Positions 34,775 through 42,484 of a DNA stretch of 49,327 nucleotides are shown here, one piece after another. Within the stretch, counting starts at the first letter, position 1. Every line of letters starts with the position of its first letter. This DNA is from an uncultured Oscillospiraceae bacterium (GTDB lineage Bacteria; Bacillota; Clostridia; Oscillospirales; Oscillospiraceae). A program made the translations under genes and the position numbers. Below the pieces are notes generated by a model. It had not been told where the DNA came from and did not search any database. It saw only the letters and a list, made by a program, of their open reading frames with translations. The stretch covers positions 1 through 49,327 of the forward strand of contig CANQSF010000018.1 in assembly GCA_947626345.1 (NCBI GenBank), in the 5' to 3' direction.

Positions 34775-35433
34775 CCGACCACCTCCCCGTCCGTCATCGC
34801 CGGCACCTCCATCACCCCGTCGCACAGCCGCGCCCGGAAGAACCGGGGCTTGATGTCGGCGGGATCGGAGTAGTCCATGTCCAGCAGCATCCATCCCAGG
34901 TCCCGCTCCCCCTTCAGCTCCTCCGGACAGGGCGGGATGGCCCTGCAGGGGGCAAAGCTGGCCGGGAATTCCCGCACGCCGAAGCAGGGCTGGTGATAGC
35001 ACTCGCCTCTCTCCAGCCGCCGGCGCACGATGTCCTGGAACTTGCCGGGGTTGTCCCCCGGCGCGGCCCGGTCCGTCATGACGAAGTGGGCCTCGATCAC
35101 ATACCGCACGTCCCGCAGCACCATGGCCGCCCGCTGCTGGATGCTCTCCGGCGCGGCCAGGTACAGCTCTCCGCTCCCCCGCTCCATCACGGTCCTGGCG
35201 TTGCGGGCGCTGATCACGTCCTTGACCTCGTTGCGGCGGATGTTGGTGAAGCGGATGGGGCTGCACACGCGGATGCGGTCGATGACCCACCGGAGCCCCG
35301 GGTGCCAATAAATGGCCTCGATGAGCCCCCGGGCCGCGGACGGCGTCATCACGTCATAGCTGACCCGTTCCACCTTCATCTCCGGCCGGGTGAAGCAGGC
35401 GTAGTCCCCCCACACCTCCACACAAATGGGCAT
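34771..35433 (-). CDS. cas5c: Cas5c/Cas5d crRNA-processing endoribonuclease
   Basis: A 220-residue Cas5. Type I-C lacks Cas6, and this protein cuts pre-crRNA at the base of the repeat hairpin and then holds the 11-nt handle. The N-terminal VEVWGDYACFTRPEMKVERVSYDVMTPSAARG and the VMERGSG.LYLAAPES region are family hallmarks, with candidate catalytic Tyr and Lys in the first 40 residues. ATG 35433 has AAAGGAG 8 nt upstream. The 71-bp gap after cas3 is AT-rich and may hold a second promoter. Confidence 0.94.
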   Translation of the reverse strand: MPICVEVWGDYACFTRPEMKVERVSYDVMTPSAARGLIEAIYWHPGLRWVIDRIRVCSPIRFTNIRRNEVKDVISARNARTVMERGSGELYLAAPESIQQRAAMVLRDVRYVIEAHFVMTDRAAPGDNPGKFQDIVRRRLERGECYHQPCFGVREFPASFAPCRAIPPCPEELKGERDLGWMLLDMDYSDPADIKPRFFRARLCDGVMEVPAMTDGEVVG

Positions 35434-35504
35434 AAGCGTTCACTCCTTTCTGTGTTTTTCTATTTCGTATCACAATGAATGTACAATAAAACGGACATCT
35501 GCGC

Positions 35505-37649
35505 TCAGCCGAACAGGGCCTTGCCCTCATCCGCTTCCAGAGACAGGCCGGTGAGCTCGCTGTAAAGCTCCTGATCGATCAGCACGGCGCTGTCCTCATC
35601 CAGCGGCGCGAGCGCCGGGGCCAGGTCCTTGAAGTGCTGCGGGTATACCGACACGCTGAACTGTCCCGCCCGGCGGTACAGCGCCCGGCTCCGCTCCCCG
35701 GCCAGCAGCCGCTCCGTCAGCGCTTTCCCCTCGCCCCGGGGGATGTAGACCGTCTTTGTGTCATTGGCTATCAAATGGAACCTCTCCGCCACCGTCTGGA
35801 AGGGCAGGGCGCAGCCCCCGATTCCATACTGGAAGGTGTCCAGCACGCCGCACCTGTCCATGCTCTGCTCGCCCCGCAGGTCGAAAAGGCTGCGGAAATA
35901 CCGCTCCACCGCCTCCGGCGCGTCCGGGTCCGCGCCGTTTTCCAACGCTTCCCGGGCCGCCCGGACGTTGGCCTGGAACAGGGGCGGCGTCTTCTCAACG
36001 CCCTCGAATATGGTGACGACGCTCTCCTCCGCCGATTTTTTACCTTCCCGGTTGCACCGGCCGGCGGCCTGGAGGATGGAGTCCAGCCCGGCCCTCTCCC
36101 GATACACCGCCGGAAAGTCCACGTCCACGCCGGCCTCCACCAGAGAGGTGGACACCACCCGGCAGGGCTCGCCTGCCTTCAGTTTGCCTCTTATCTCATC
36201 CAGCACCGCCCGCCGGTGAGCAGGGCACATCAGGGTGGACAGGTGGTATCTCCCCTCCCCCGGCAGCGCGGCGAACAGCTCCGCCGCCTGCTTTCGGGTG
36301 TTGACGATGCACAGCGCCTGTTTACAGCTGGACAGCTCCGCTGCCAGCGCGTCCATATCCATCTGGCCGGCAAAGCGGAACGTCACCCGCCGGAAGGGCC
36401 CCGCCATCGCGGCCGCCCCGGGACACAGCTCGGCCGGGGCCAGTCCGTATGGGCGGAACCGCTCATTCAGCGCCGGCTGGGTGGCCGTGCACAGCACCGC
36501 CGTGGCCCGGAAGTTTTTCACCAGTTGAGCGATGGCAGCCACGCAGGGCTTTAAGTGCTCCACCGGCAGCATTTGGGCCTCGTCGAAAATGAGCACGCTG
36601 TTGGCCAGATTGTGCAGCCTCCGGCACTTGGAGGAGCGGTTGGCGTACATCGCCTCGAAAAACCGCACCGCCGTGGTCACCACCACCGGCGCGTCCCAGT
36701 TCTCCGCCGCCAGGGACTTCTTTCGCTGCTCCGGCGTGGGGTTCTCGTTCATGTCCGCCAGAGAGCCGGCGTGGTGCTCCAGCACGTTGTTATCGCCCAG
36801 GATGTCCCGGAACTTTTGGGCGTTTTGCTCGATGATGGAGGTGTAGGGCACTATGTATATCACACGGTCCATTTTGTTTTTGATGGCATGGCGCAGAGCA
36901 AACGCAAGGGACGCCACCGTCTTGCCGCCGCCGGTGGGCACTGTCAGCGTGTACAGGCCCCGGGGCAGCTTTCCCGCATCGCGGCACGCCTGCAGGATCT
37001 CAGACCGCTTCCGATTTAAATCCCCCTTCGGCTCATTCCAACCTTCTTTCACCTCGTATGCGATCAATCGCCGTTCAAGCGCCGGCAGCTCATCATAGCC
37101 GCCGCGTCCGGTATCGCCCAGCATGAACTGCTCTGTGTCCAGGAAGTCTGCGTCCACCAGGCAGGAGTAGAGCATGCGGATCAAAAACGAATCCGTCACG
37201 GCGTCCTGCCCCCAGCCGGCCAGGACGGGCGGCAGCGGCAGGTCGCCGCACCAATAGGGGGCATAGTCCGGGATGCCGCCGGGCTGCAGGCCGTTTTTCA
37301 GTCGTCCAAAATATGTAGGCTTCCCCGGCGCGTCGCCCAGGTTCCCCATGTCCGGCAGCCCGCTGTGGTGTCCCATCACCGCGCAGGCCGCCCAGTCCGC
37401 GCCGCGGCGGGCGCACTCGATGGCTCCGGCGGTGGAGTGATCGCACCGATCCCCGCCCCGAATACGCTGTTGAAACTGGATCGAATACTTGCCGATGTCA
37501 TGGGCCACGCCGGCGAAGAAACCCGCATCCGCCGCGTCAAAAGCCGCGGCAAACCCTTCCGCCCGCTTTGCGGTGCCAAGCAGATGGTCCTTCACCGTCT
37601 GCTCCCTGCCATCCTCCGTGATGTGTGCAATAAATCCATTTTCATCCAT
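35505..37649 (-). CDS. cas3: Cas3 nuclease-helicase
   Basis: A 714-residue fusion of HD nuclease and superfamily-2 helicase that is recruited by Cascade to degrade target DNA. The HD domain has DHLLGTA (His22), AHDIGKYS (His50-Asp51), DHSTAGA (His71) and MGHHSG; the helicase has Walker A VPTGGGKTVAS (Lys243), DEAQ at 356-359, a TATQ motif III, and the motif VI region in AAGRCNREGK. All motifs are intact. ATG 37649 is preceded by AAAGGAGGGG. It opens the cas operon; its upstream region holds the putative repressor RNA target. Confidence 0.96.
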   Translation of the reverse strand: MDENGFIAHITEDGREQTVKDHLLGTAKRAEGFAAAFDAADAGFFAGVAHDIGKYSIQFQQRIRGGDRCDHSTAGAIECARRGADWAACAVMGHHSGLPDMGNLGDAPGKPTYFGRLKNGLQPGGIPDYAPYWCGDLPLPPVLAGWGQDAVTDSFLIRMLYSCLVDADFLDTEQFMLGDTGRGGYDELPALERRLIAYEVKEGWNEPKGDLNRKRSEILQACRDAGKLPRGLYTLTVPTGGGKTVASLAFALRHAIKNKMDRVIYIVPYTSIIEQNAQKFRDILGDNNVLEHHAGSLADMNENPTPEQRKKSLAAENWDAPVVVTTAVRFFEAMYANRSSKCRRLHNLANSVLIFDEAQMLPVEHLKPCVAAIAQLVKNFRATAVLCTATQPALNERFRPYGLAPAELCPGAAAMAGPFRRVTFRFAGQMDMDALAAELSSCKQALCIVNTRKQAAELFAALPGEGRYHLSTLMCPAHRRAVLDEIRGKLKAGEPCRVVSTSLVEAGVDVDFPAVYRERAGLDSILQAAGRCNREGKKSAEESVVTIFEGVEKTPPLFQANVRAAREALENGADPDAPEAVERYFRSLFDLRGEQSMDRCGVLDTFQYGIGGCALPFQTVAERFHLIANDTKTVYIPRGEGKALTERLLAGERSRALYRRAGQFSVSVYPQHFKDLAPALAPLDEDSAVLIDQELYSELTGLSLEADEGKALFG

Positions 37650-37698
37650 TGCTTTCCCCTCCTTTCCTAAAAAATAGCACAGTTATTGATGCTTGTAA

Positions 37699-37726
37699 AT
37701 AATCTTTTGGTATTTTTGCAGGTAAA
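37699..37726 (-). promoter_or_regulatory. probable promoter of the cas operon
   Basis: Minus strand: TTTACC (37721-37726), 16 bp, GATTAT (37699-37704), each four of six matches to consensus, 50 bp upstream of cas3. The spacer and the edge of the -35 box are the sequence matched by the crRNA-like RNA encoded just upstream. Confidence 0.5.
37708..37724 (+). promoter_or_regulatory. protospacer-like target site in the cas3 promoter
   Basis: This 17-nt sequence (TGGTATTTTTGCAGGTA) equals the spacer-like part of the RNA at 37805-37821 except at position 6 (T versus C). It is preceded by TTT at the PAM position, one base from the type I-C consensus TTC. It covers the -35/-10 spacer of the cas3 promoter. 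Confidence 0.7.
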
Positions 37727-37733
37727 GTTTCGA

Positions 37734-37762
37734 TTGACTTTCTGTCCAACTTCCGCTAAAAT
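37734..37762 (+). promoter_or_regulatory. sigma-A promoter of the crRNA-like RNA
   Basis: TTGACT (37734-37739), 17 bp, TAAAAT (37757-37762). The predicted start is the GG at 37769-37770, exactly where the repeat-like sequence begins. Confidence 0.78.
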
Positions 37763-37768
37763 ATTTTT

Positions 37769-37863
37769 GGTCAGGCGCGTGCAGACGCGTCCGTGGATTG
37801 AAATTGGTACTTTTGCAGGTACGCGTAACCGGCAGCAAAGCATGCTGCCGGTCACGTGTTTTT
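37769..37863 (+). ncRNA. crRNA-like regulatory RNA (CreR/CreA-like) upstream of cas3
   Basis: A roughly 95-nt transcription unit opposite to the cas operon. Positions 37770-37804 are one CRISPR-like repeat: it starts GTC, folds GGCGCGT / ACGCGTCC (seven pairs, one bulge, loop GCAG) and ends TGGATTGAAAT, which matches the array handle TGGGTTGAAAT at 10 of 11 positions. Next come 17 nt of spacer-like sequence (37805-37821), then a hairpin terminator. No second repeat is present. The 17 nt match the cas3 promoter (37708-37724) except at position 6, which type I crRNAs do not pair. Known CreR and CreA RNAs use just such partial matches to let Cascade bind and repress without cutting. That this RNA represses cas3 is inference. 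No toxin gene or mini-ORF is apparent. Confidence 0.75.
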
Positions 37864-37864
37864 A
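37821..37864 (+). terminator. terminator of the crRNA-like RNA
   Basis: A stem of six pairs, one A-C mismatch and ten pairs (from ACGCGT at 37821 and ACCGGCAGCA to TGCTGCCGGT and ACGTGT at 37859) is followed by TTTTA. It begins right where the match to the cas3 promoter ends. Confidence 0.82.
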
Positions 37865-37893
37865 TTAGGCTCATATGCAGGGATGTCCACATC

Positions 37894-38457
37894 CTACAGA
37901 GCCAGCAGGAAGAGCGGCCGGACGCCGCGGGTGGCCGAGGAGCGGCCCGCGCCCGGGCGGCCCTGCCGGTCCGTGTGGGCAAAGAGGGAGGGCGATATCT
38001 CCTCCCGAACGGCGTTTTGCAGCCAGTACCAGCATATGCTGTCCGCCCCGTCGAAGAAGACGCAGGAGATGCGGTTGCGCAACTCGGCCATGGGGGGGAA
38101 CTGCTGGTCCTGGTCCGGCATGTAATACTCGTCATAGCCCTCGTCGTGACCGAATATCTGGCCGTAGGTGGGGAGCGTCAGCTCCCGCACCCGGGGACGG
38201 AGCTCCGCGGGAAACGCGTCCAGCACCTGCGAGCGCAGGAAGGCGGCCAGCGGTGTGCGCTCATAGCCGCCGGCGCTGGTGGGCAGCTCGTTCATGGGCA
38301 TCTCACAGATGCACTTGTCGAACAGAAAGAGCGTCCCCTCTGGCAGGACCCTCTGGGCGGTGGCGGAAAACGTCCCGAAGCCCGCCAGCTCCACGCTGAT
38401 CCTGTCGCCGATCATAAAGCGCTCCGTCTCGACGAGCTGTTCTCTGCGTACCTTCAT
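37894..38457 (-). CDS. hypothetical protein, DUF6273-like
   Basis: A 187-residue protein without membrane segments. The pattern LPEGTLFLFDKCICEMPMNE, then YERTPLAAFLRSQVLDAFP, LTLPTYGQIFGHDE and a late WYWLQNAVRE region resembles the DUF6273 family, which is often found in repeats in gut Firmicutes; its function is unknown. ATG 38457 has GGAGGG 8 nt upstream. It is a single gene on the minus strand, 244 bp upstream of cas3; the crRNA-like unit lies between them. Confidence 0.55.
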   Translation of the reverse strand: MKVRREQLVETERFMIGDRISVELAGFGTFSATAQRVLPEGTLFLFDKCICEMPMNELPTSAGGYERTPLAAFLRSQVLDAFPAELRPRVRELTLPTYGQIFGHDEGYDEYYMPDQDQQFPPMAELRNRISCVFFDGADSICWYWLQNAVREEISPSLFAHTDRQGRPGAGRSSATRGVRPLFLLAL

Positions 38458-38531
38458 CGTCTGTTCCCTCCGGTCGGTAAAGTTCCCGCGGCTCGTAAAA
38501 CAAGCCACCACCAGTTATATGTTTTCCCGCC

Positions 38532-39251
38532 TCACAGGGGCAGGAACGCGAAGATCACCGCGAACACCACGGCGGGCAGCAGGTTCGCCACCCGTATCTT
38601 CTTCCCCCACACCAGGTTGAGCCCCACGCAGAAGATGAGGATGGACCCCACGGTGGAGAGGTTGGCCAGCGCCGCATCGGTCATGACCGGCCGGATGAAA
38701 CGGGCCAGGGCCGTCACCGCCCCCTGCCACAGCGCCACGGGCACGGCGGAGAAAAGACACCCCTTCCCCAGCGAACAGGTCATCACCAGCACGATGATCA
38801 GGTCCAGCACCGCCTTGGCGGCCAGGATGGACCAGTCGCCGAACATACCGTCCTCGATGGCGCCCACGATGGCCATGGCTCCCACGCACACGGTCAGGGA
38901 CGCGGTGACGAAGCCCTCCACGAACCGCTGCTCTTTGGCGTTGCCGGTCTTTACTTTCAGCCACCCGCCGAACCGCTCGAAAAGGCGCTCCAGGTCGATG
39001 AGCTCCCCCGCCAGGCCGCCCAGGGCCAGGCTGCCCACGATCATCATGGTCCCGTCGCTGGAGAGGGCCCCGTCCCGGATGGACAGCATCCCCTCCATGG
39101 CCCCGGCGATACCCAGAAACAGCACGCTCACGCCGCATGCCATGTTCAAAGTCTGCTGGACCCGCTCCGGCAAAAATCTGCCAAACGCCATCCCCAGCAG
39201 TCCGCCCAGAACGATCCCGGCGGCGTTGAGGACCGTACCCAGTCCGATCAT
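38532..39251 (-). CDS. DUF554 family membrane protein (copy 2)
   Basis: A 239-residue DUF554 protein with about seven hydrophobic segments: MIGLGTVLNAAGIVLGGLLG, then LNMACGVSVLFLGIAGAM, GFVTASLTVCVGAMAIVGAI, VLDLIIVLVMTCSLGKG and the C-terminal LNLVWGKKIRVANLLPAVVF. It is a divergent paralogue of the protein at 10867-11646. ATG 39251 is chosen because AGAGAG lies 9 nt upstream; an ATG 9 bp earlier abuts that sequence. Divergent from the CDF transporter. Confidence 0.82.
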   Translation of the reverse strand: MIGLGTVLNAAGIVLGGLLGMAFGRFLPERVQQTLNMACGVSVLFLGIAGAMEGMLSIRDGALSSDGTMMIVGSLALGGLAGELIDLERLFERFGGWLKVKTGNAKEQRFVEGFVTASLTVCVGAMAIVGAIEDGMFGDWSILAAKAVLDLIIVLVMTCSLGKGCLFSAVPVALWQGAVTALARFIRPVMTDAALANLSTVGSILIFCVGLNLVWGKKIRVANLLPAVVFAVIFAFLPL

Positions 39252-39357
39252 GCATACCATCTCTCTTTCTGCCGGGCATTGTACCACACCGGCCGGATCA
39301 TCACAAGATGGACCTGTGGCACGCAGACAGGCTTTGTGGCGCTGCCGCACCCAATGG

Positions 39358-39386
39358 TTGAAAACCGCACCGCTCCAAAGTATAGT
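39358..39386 (+). promoter_or_regulatory. promoter of the CDF transporter gene
   Basis: TTGAAA (39358-39363), 17 bp, TATAGT (39381-39386), 89 bp before the TTG start. Confidence 0.7.
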
Positions 39387-39474
39387 AGGGAAGCTATCAA
39401 AGACACGGGCCTGCATATGCGGCAGGGATATTCTCGGCTGGGCCGGGACGGGAACGAACAGGAGGAGATCACGG

Positions 39475-40668
39475 TTGACACAGTTTCTTGTGCGCACCTT
39501 CGTGCGCGGCTATGAGGACACCCAGGACCCTGAGGTGCGCACCAGGTACGGGACGCTGGCCAGCATCGTGGGCATCGTGTGCAACGCGCTGCTGTTTGCA
39601 TCGAAGATGGCCATCGGGCTGGTGATGGGGAGCATCGCCGTGGTGGCGGACGCCCTCAACAACCTCTCCGACGCCGCCTCCGCCGTCATCGGCCTCGCCG
39701 GCATCAAGCTGGCGGAAAGGCCCGCCAACAGCAAGCACCCCTTCGGCTACGGCCGGATGGAGTATATCGCGGCCTTCATCGTGGCGTTTCTGGTGATCGA
39801 GGTGGGGTTCTCCCTGTTCAAGAGCAGCGTGGGCCGGATCGGAAAGCCGGGGGAGCTGTCCTTTTCGCTTTTGCCGTTTCTCTTTCTGCTGCTGTCCGTG
39901 GCCGTGAAGCTGTGGCTGGGCCTTTTCAACAGGAACGTGGGCCGGCGCATAGACTCCAAGGTGATGATGGCCGCGGCGGCGGACGCCCTGGGGGACTCCC
40001 TGTCCACCGGCGTGACCATCCTGTCCGTGCTGATCTTCCAGGTGACCGGGTTGGACGTGGACGCCTGGGCGGGCCTGGTGGTGTCGCTGTTCGTCATGGT
40101 GGCCGGGGTGAAGATCGCCAAGGAGACGCTGGAGCCGCTGCTGGGCGAGCCCGCCGGACGGGAGCTGTATCAGTCGATCACGGAGCTGATGTGGTCCTTC
40201 GAGGGCGTGGAGGACGTATACGACCTCATCATCCACAGCTACGGGCCGAACCGGAGCATGGCCAGCGCCCGGGTGGCGGTGTCCCGGGAGATGGACATCG
40301 AGCAGGCCCACGAGCTCATCGAGCAGATCGAGCGGTATGTGGCCTGCCGGCTGGGGGTGCGCCTGGTGATCCACGTGGACCCGGTGGAGGTGCGGGACGA
40401 GTACATCCTCCGGATCCGCGGGAGAGTTGCGCAGATCGTGGAGCAGATCGACCCCCGCCTGGAGCTGCACGACTTCCGTCTCGCGGTGGAGGACGGCTAT
40501 ACGGACGTGAGCTTCCGCCTGCTGGTGCCCCACGACTACGACCAGAAGCGGCAGGACGCGGTGGAATTCGACATCCTCCGGCAGATCAACCGGATGGAGG
40601 GGCGGTACCTGTGCGTCATCACCATGGACAAGAGCTATGTGGCCGACGAGGGCGCCGAGGGAGACTGA
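39475..40668 (+). CDS. cation diffusion facilitator family transporter
   Basis: A 397-residue CDF metal exporter. Six helices are visible; helix 2 holds ADALNNLSDAASAV and helix 5 AADALGDSLSTG, the two halves of the metal site. The NNLSD wording is nearer Mn-type CDF members than the His-containing Zn type. The C-terminal 180 residues include the cytosolic domain and an extended tail (VEFDILRQINRMEGRYLCV). The start is TTG 39475, with GGAGGAG 7-9 nt upstream; the long open frame before it runs through the crRNA-like unit and is not coding. Protons would drive efflux. Confidence 0.85.
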   Translation: MTQFLVRTFVRGYEDTQDPEVRTRYGTLASIVGIVCNALLFASKMAIGLVMGSIAVVADALNNLSDAASAVIGLAGIKLAERPANSKHPFGYGRMEYIAAFIVAFLVIEVGFSLFKSSVGRIGKPGELSFSLLPFLFLLLSVAVKLWLGLFNRNVGRRIDSKVMMAAAADALGDSLSTGVTILSVLIFQVTGLDVDAWAGLVVSLFVMVAGVKIAKETLEPLLGEPAGRELYQSITELMWSFEGVEDVYDLIIHSYGPNRSMASARVAVSREMDIEQAHELIEQIERYVACRLGVRLVIHVDPVEVRDEYILRIRGRVAQIVEQIDPRLELHDFRLAVEDGYTDVSFRLLVPHDYDQKRQDAVEFDILRQINRMEGRYLCVITMDKSYVADEGAEGD

Positions 40669-40695
40669 GGCAGCTCCGCCGCCCTCCTCCTGATT

Positions 40696-41613
40696 TTATC
40701 TGTTCCCCACACTGTCCAAAGCAGATCTGAGCCAAGTGATCCTTCTCTCCACACAGGTCTTCAGCAGATCGCTTTTTGTGGCCGTTTCAAATCCGTGACA
40801 GGCGCCCTTCACCTCATGGCATTCAGCCGGTATCCCCTGCTCTTTTAGTTTTTCACACAGCAGCACGCCCTCGTCACGGAGCGCGTCGAACTGTGCGACC
40901 TCTATGTACGTGGGCGGGAACTGTGCATAGGACGCCGCCTCTAGGGGCGAGGCATACTCGATCCTCTCCGGCTGTCGCCGCCCAAGGTACGCGTCCCACA
41001 TCATTTTGGTCAGCTTCGCGTCAAAGACCGGCGCGTCAACATATTTCTTCATAGAATCGGTCGTCATCCGCCTGTCCGTGACCGGATAGATCAAAAGCTC
41101 TGCATCCGGCATACGCAGGCCCCGGTCCCGCGCCATCAGGGTCACTGCCAGGGCAAGAGCGCCGCCGGCGCTGTCCCCGGCCATGATGACAGGGGCGCTG
41201 CCGGCCTGCTCCAGCGCCCATTCGTATGTGCAATAGCAATCCTCCGCCGGGACGGGAAAAGGATGCTCCGGCGCCAGGCGGTAGTCGGTATAGACGACCC
41301 TGCACGGCAGTCTTGCGGCATACAGCTTCGCCATACTGTGGTGGGCAAAGGACGCTTTCAGCACAAAGCCTCCGCCGTGAAACAGCACCATGCAGGGCAG
41401 CTCGCCCGTGTGATGGGCCGGTTCGATCACCAAGGTGTCAAGGCTCGCGCCGCCATACCCCGGCGTCTGATGCCGGGTAACGGCGACGGTGTCGTCCGAC
41501 CGGCATTTGGAAAAGCTGATGATCCTGTTCATCAGGGGCAGAAGCGCCGGAGCATTCGGCATTTTGAGCCTTGCTATCCCCGCCAGCTCCGGGTCTATGT
41601 TGTATTTGGACAC
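40696..41613 (-). CDS. alpha/beta hydrolase, HSL-type esterase
   Basis: A 305-residue esterase of the hormone-sensitive-lipase group. The oxyanion HGGG is at 79-82, the nucleophile Ser148 in GDSAGG, the Asp in FDALRDEG near 243 and the His in GACHGFE near 277. It acts in the cytoplasm on small esters. The start is GTG 41613 with no strong RBS; a run of nine G (41624-41632, C on the plus strand) followed by A lies where the RBS should be, so translation may depend on tract length. It follows the metallo-hydrolase gene on the same strand. Confidence 0.8.
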   Translation of the reverse strand: MSKYNIDPELAGIARLKMPNAPALLPLMNRIISFSKCRSDDTVAVTRHQTPGYGGASLDTLVIEPAHHTGELPCMVLFHGGGFVLKASFAHHSMAKLYAARLPCRVVYTDYRLAPEHPFPVPAEDCYCTYEWALEQAGSAPVIMAGDSAGGALALAVTLMARDRGLRMPDAELLIYPVTDRRMTTDSMKKYVDAPVFDAKLTKMMWDAYLGRRQPERIEYASPLEAASYAQFPPTYIEVAQFDALRDEGVLLCEKLKEQGIPAECHEVKGACHGFETATKSDLLKTCVERRITWLRSALDSVGNR

Positions 41614-41651
41614 AGTATTTTTTCCCCCCCCCGATGAATGGGATTTTTAGT

Positions 41652-42416
41652 TCAGATCTGGATCTGAAAATCCCTAAACTCGAACAATCCATTCCCCTGC
41701 TTGAGCTTGCCGCTTTCCTCTATTTGTGCAAACCCAGCTTCGATCTCGTCTATCATGGAGACAGGGATATTTAGCTGATGGTGACCGGGTAAAATTCTTG
41801 AGATTTTATATTTTTGCACGCGCTTTACAGAGTGATAGAAAAGCTGCGGGTCAGTCGTCGGATAAAACGCGTAAAGACAACCTTTATAAATCAGATCCCC
41901 GGAAAACAGGTAGTTTCTCCCCGGCTCATAGAAACAGCAGTGTCCGGGGGAATGCCCCGGTGTGTGAACGACCTGGATCTTCCGATCGCCCAGATCCAGC
42001 CAGTCACCGTCATGCAAAACGATTTGCGGCACACCTTGAAAGACACGATAGGCGTCAATATCAAATCCTGCCGGAAAATCGCAAGGGAATTTCGTTAAAT
42101 TGTTTTTGACAGTTTGCAGAGGTATCGGAAACTTTACAGAAAGCCAATCTTTCTCCAGTTCATGCACGGCAATGTTTTCAAAATACCGGTGTCCACCGAT
42201 ATGGTCCCAGTGAACGTGGGTAGTCGCTGCCATAACCGGTAAATCCGCCAAGCTGTCCACGATCTTCCTGATATCAGAGACGCCCAGGCCCGTATCGATC
42301 AAAAGTGCTTTTTCTTGTCCGCACAATAAATAACAGTGCGTTTCTTCCCAATGTTTGTATTCACTGATTGCAAATGTCTGATTATCAATTTTCTCAACGG
42401 TGAACCAATCAGTCAT
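41652..42416 (-). CDS. MBL-fold metallo-hydrolase
   Basis: A 254-residue metallo-beta-lactamase-fold hydrolase. The metal motif HVHWDH is at 67-72, with the following His in HTPGHSPGHC, Asp in FSGDLIY and a late His in LPGHHQL, giving a complete dinuclear site. The family includes glyoxalase II-like and many other hydrolases, and the substrate is not predictable. ATG 42416 is preceded by GAGGAAA. A 33-bp sequence just upstream recurs before the DUF169 gene, so the two may share control. Confidence 0.85.
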   Translation of the reverse strand: MTDWFTVEKIDNQTFAISEYKHWEETHCYLLCGQEKALLIDTGLGVSDIRKIVDSLADLPVMAATTHVHWDHIGGHRYFENIAVHELEKDWLSVKFPIPLQTVKNNLTKFPCDFPAGFDIDAYRVFQGVPQIVLHDGDWLDLGDRKIQVVHTPGHSPGHCCFYEPGRNYLFSGDLIYKGCLYAFYPTTDPQLFYHSVKRVQKYKISRILPGHHQLNIPVSMIDEIEAGFAQIEESGKLKQGNGLFEFRDFQIQI

Positions 42417-42432
42417 ATATATTTTCCTCGGT

Positions 42433-42465
42433 AAATCCCGATTTGCCGCGTTGATCCTTCCCCGA
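42433..42465. repeat. 33-bp direct repeat, copy upstream of the MBL gene
   Basis: AAATCCCGATTTGCCGCG followed by TTGATCCTTCCCCGA matches 43255-43287 with about five differences. Each copy lies 17 bp upstream of a start codon. Confidence 0.7.
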
Positions 42466-42484
42466 TAAACGTGACATTGCCGCT

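Noticed and set aside
37650..37768. A CreT-like toxin partner for the crRNA-like RNA
   Set aside because: No mini-ORF with start and RBS was found in this interval on either strand; the target lies in the cas3 promoter, which fits autoregulation better than a toxin-antitoxin pair.
37770..37804. Explaining the repeat-like sequence as a leftover of the main array
   Set aside because: The hairpin arms and length differ from all array repeats, the orientation is opposite, and it has its own promoter and terminator.
37798..39474. 559-codon upstream extension of the CDF transporter frame
   Set aside because: It would run through the crRNA-like unit, the DUF6273-like gene and DUF554 in antisense; a promoter and RBS precede TTG 39475.
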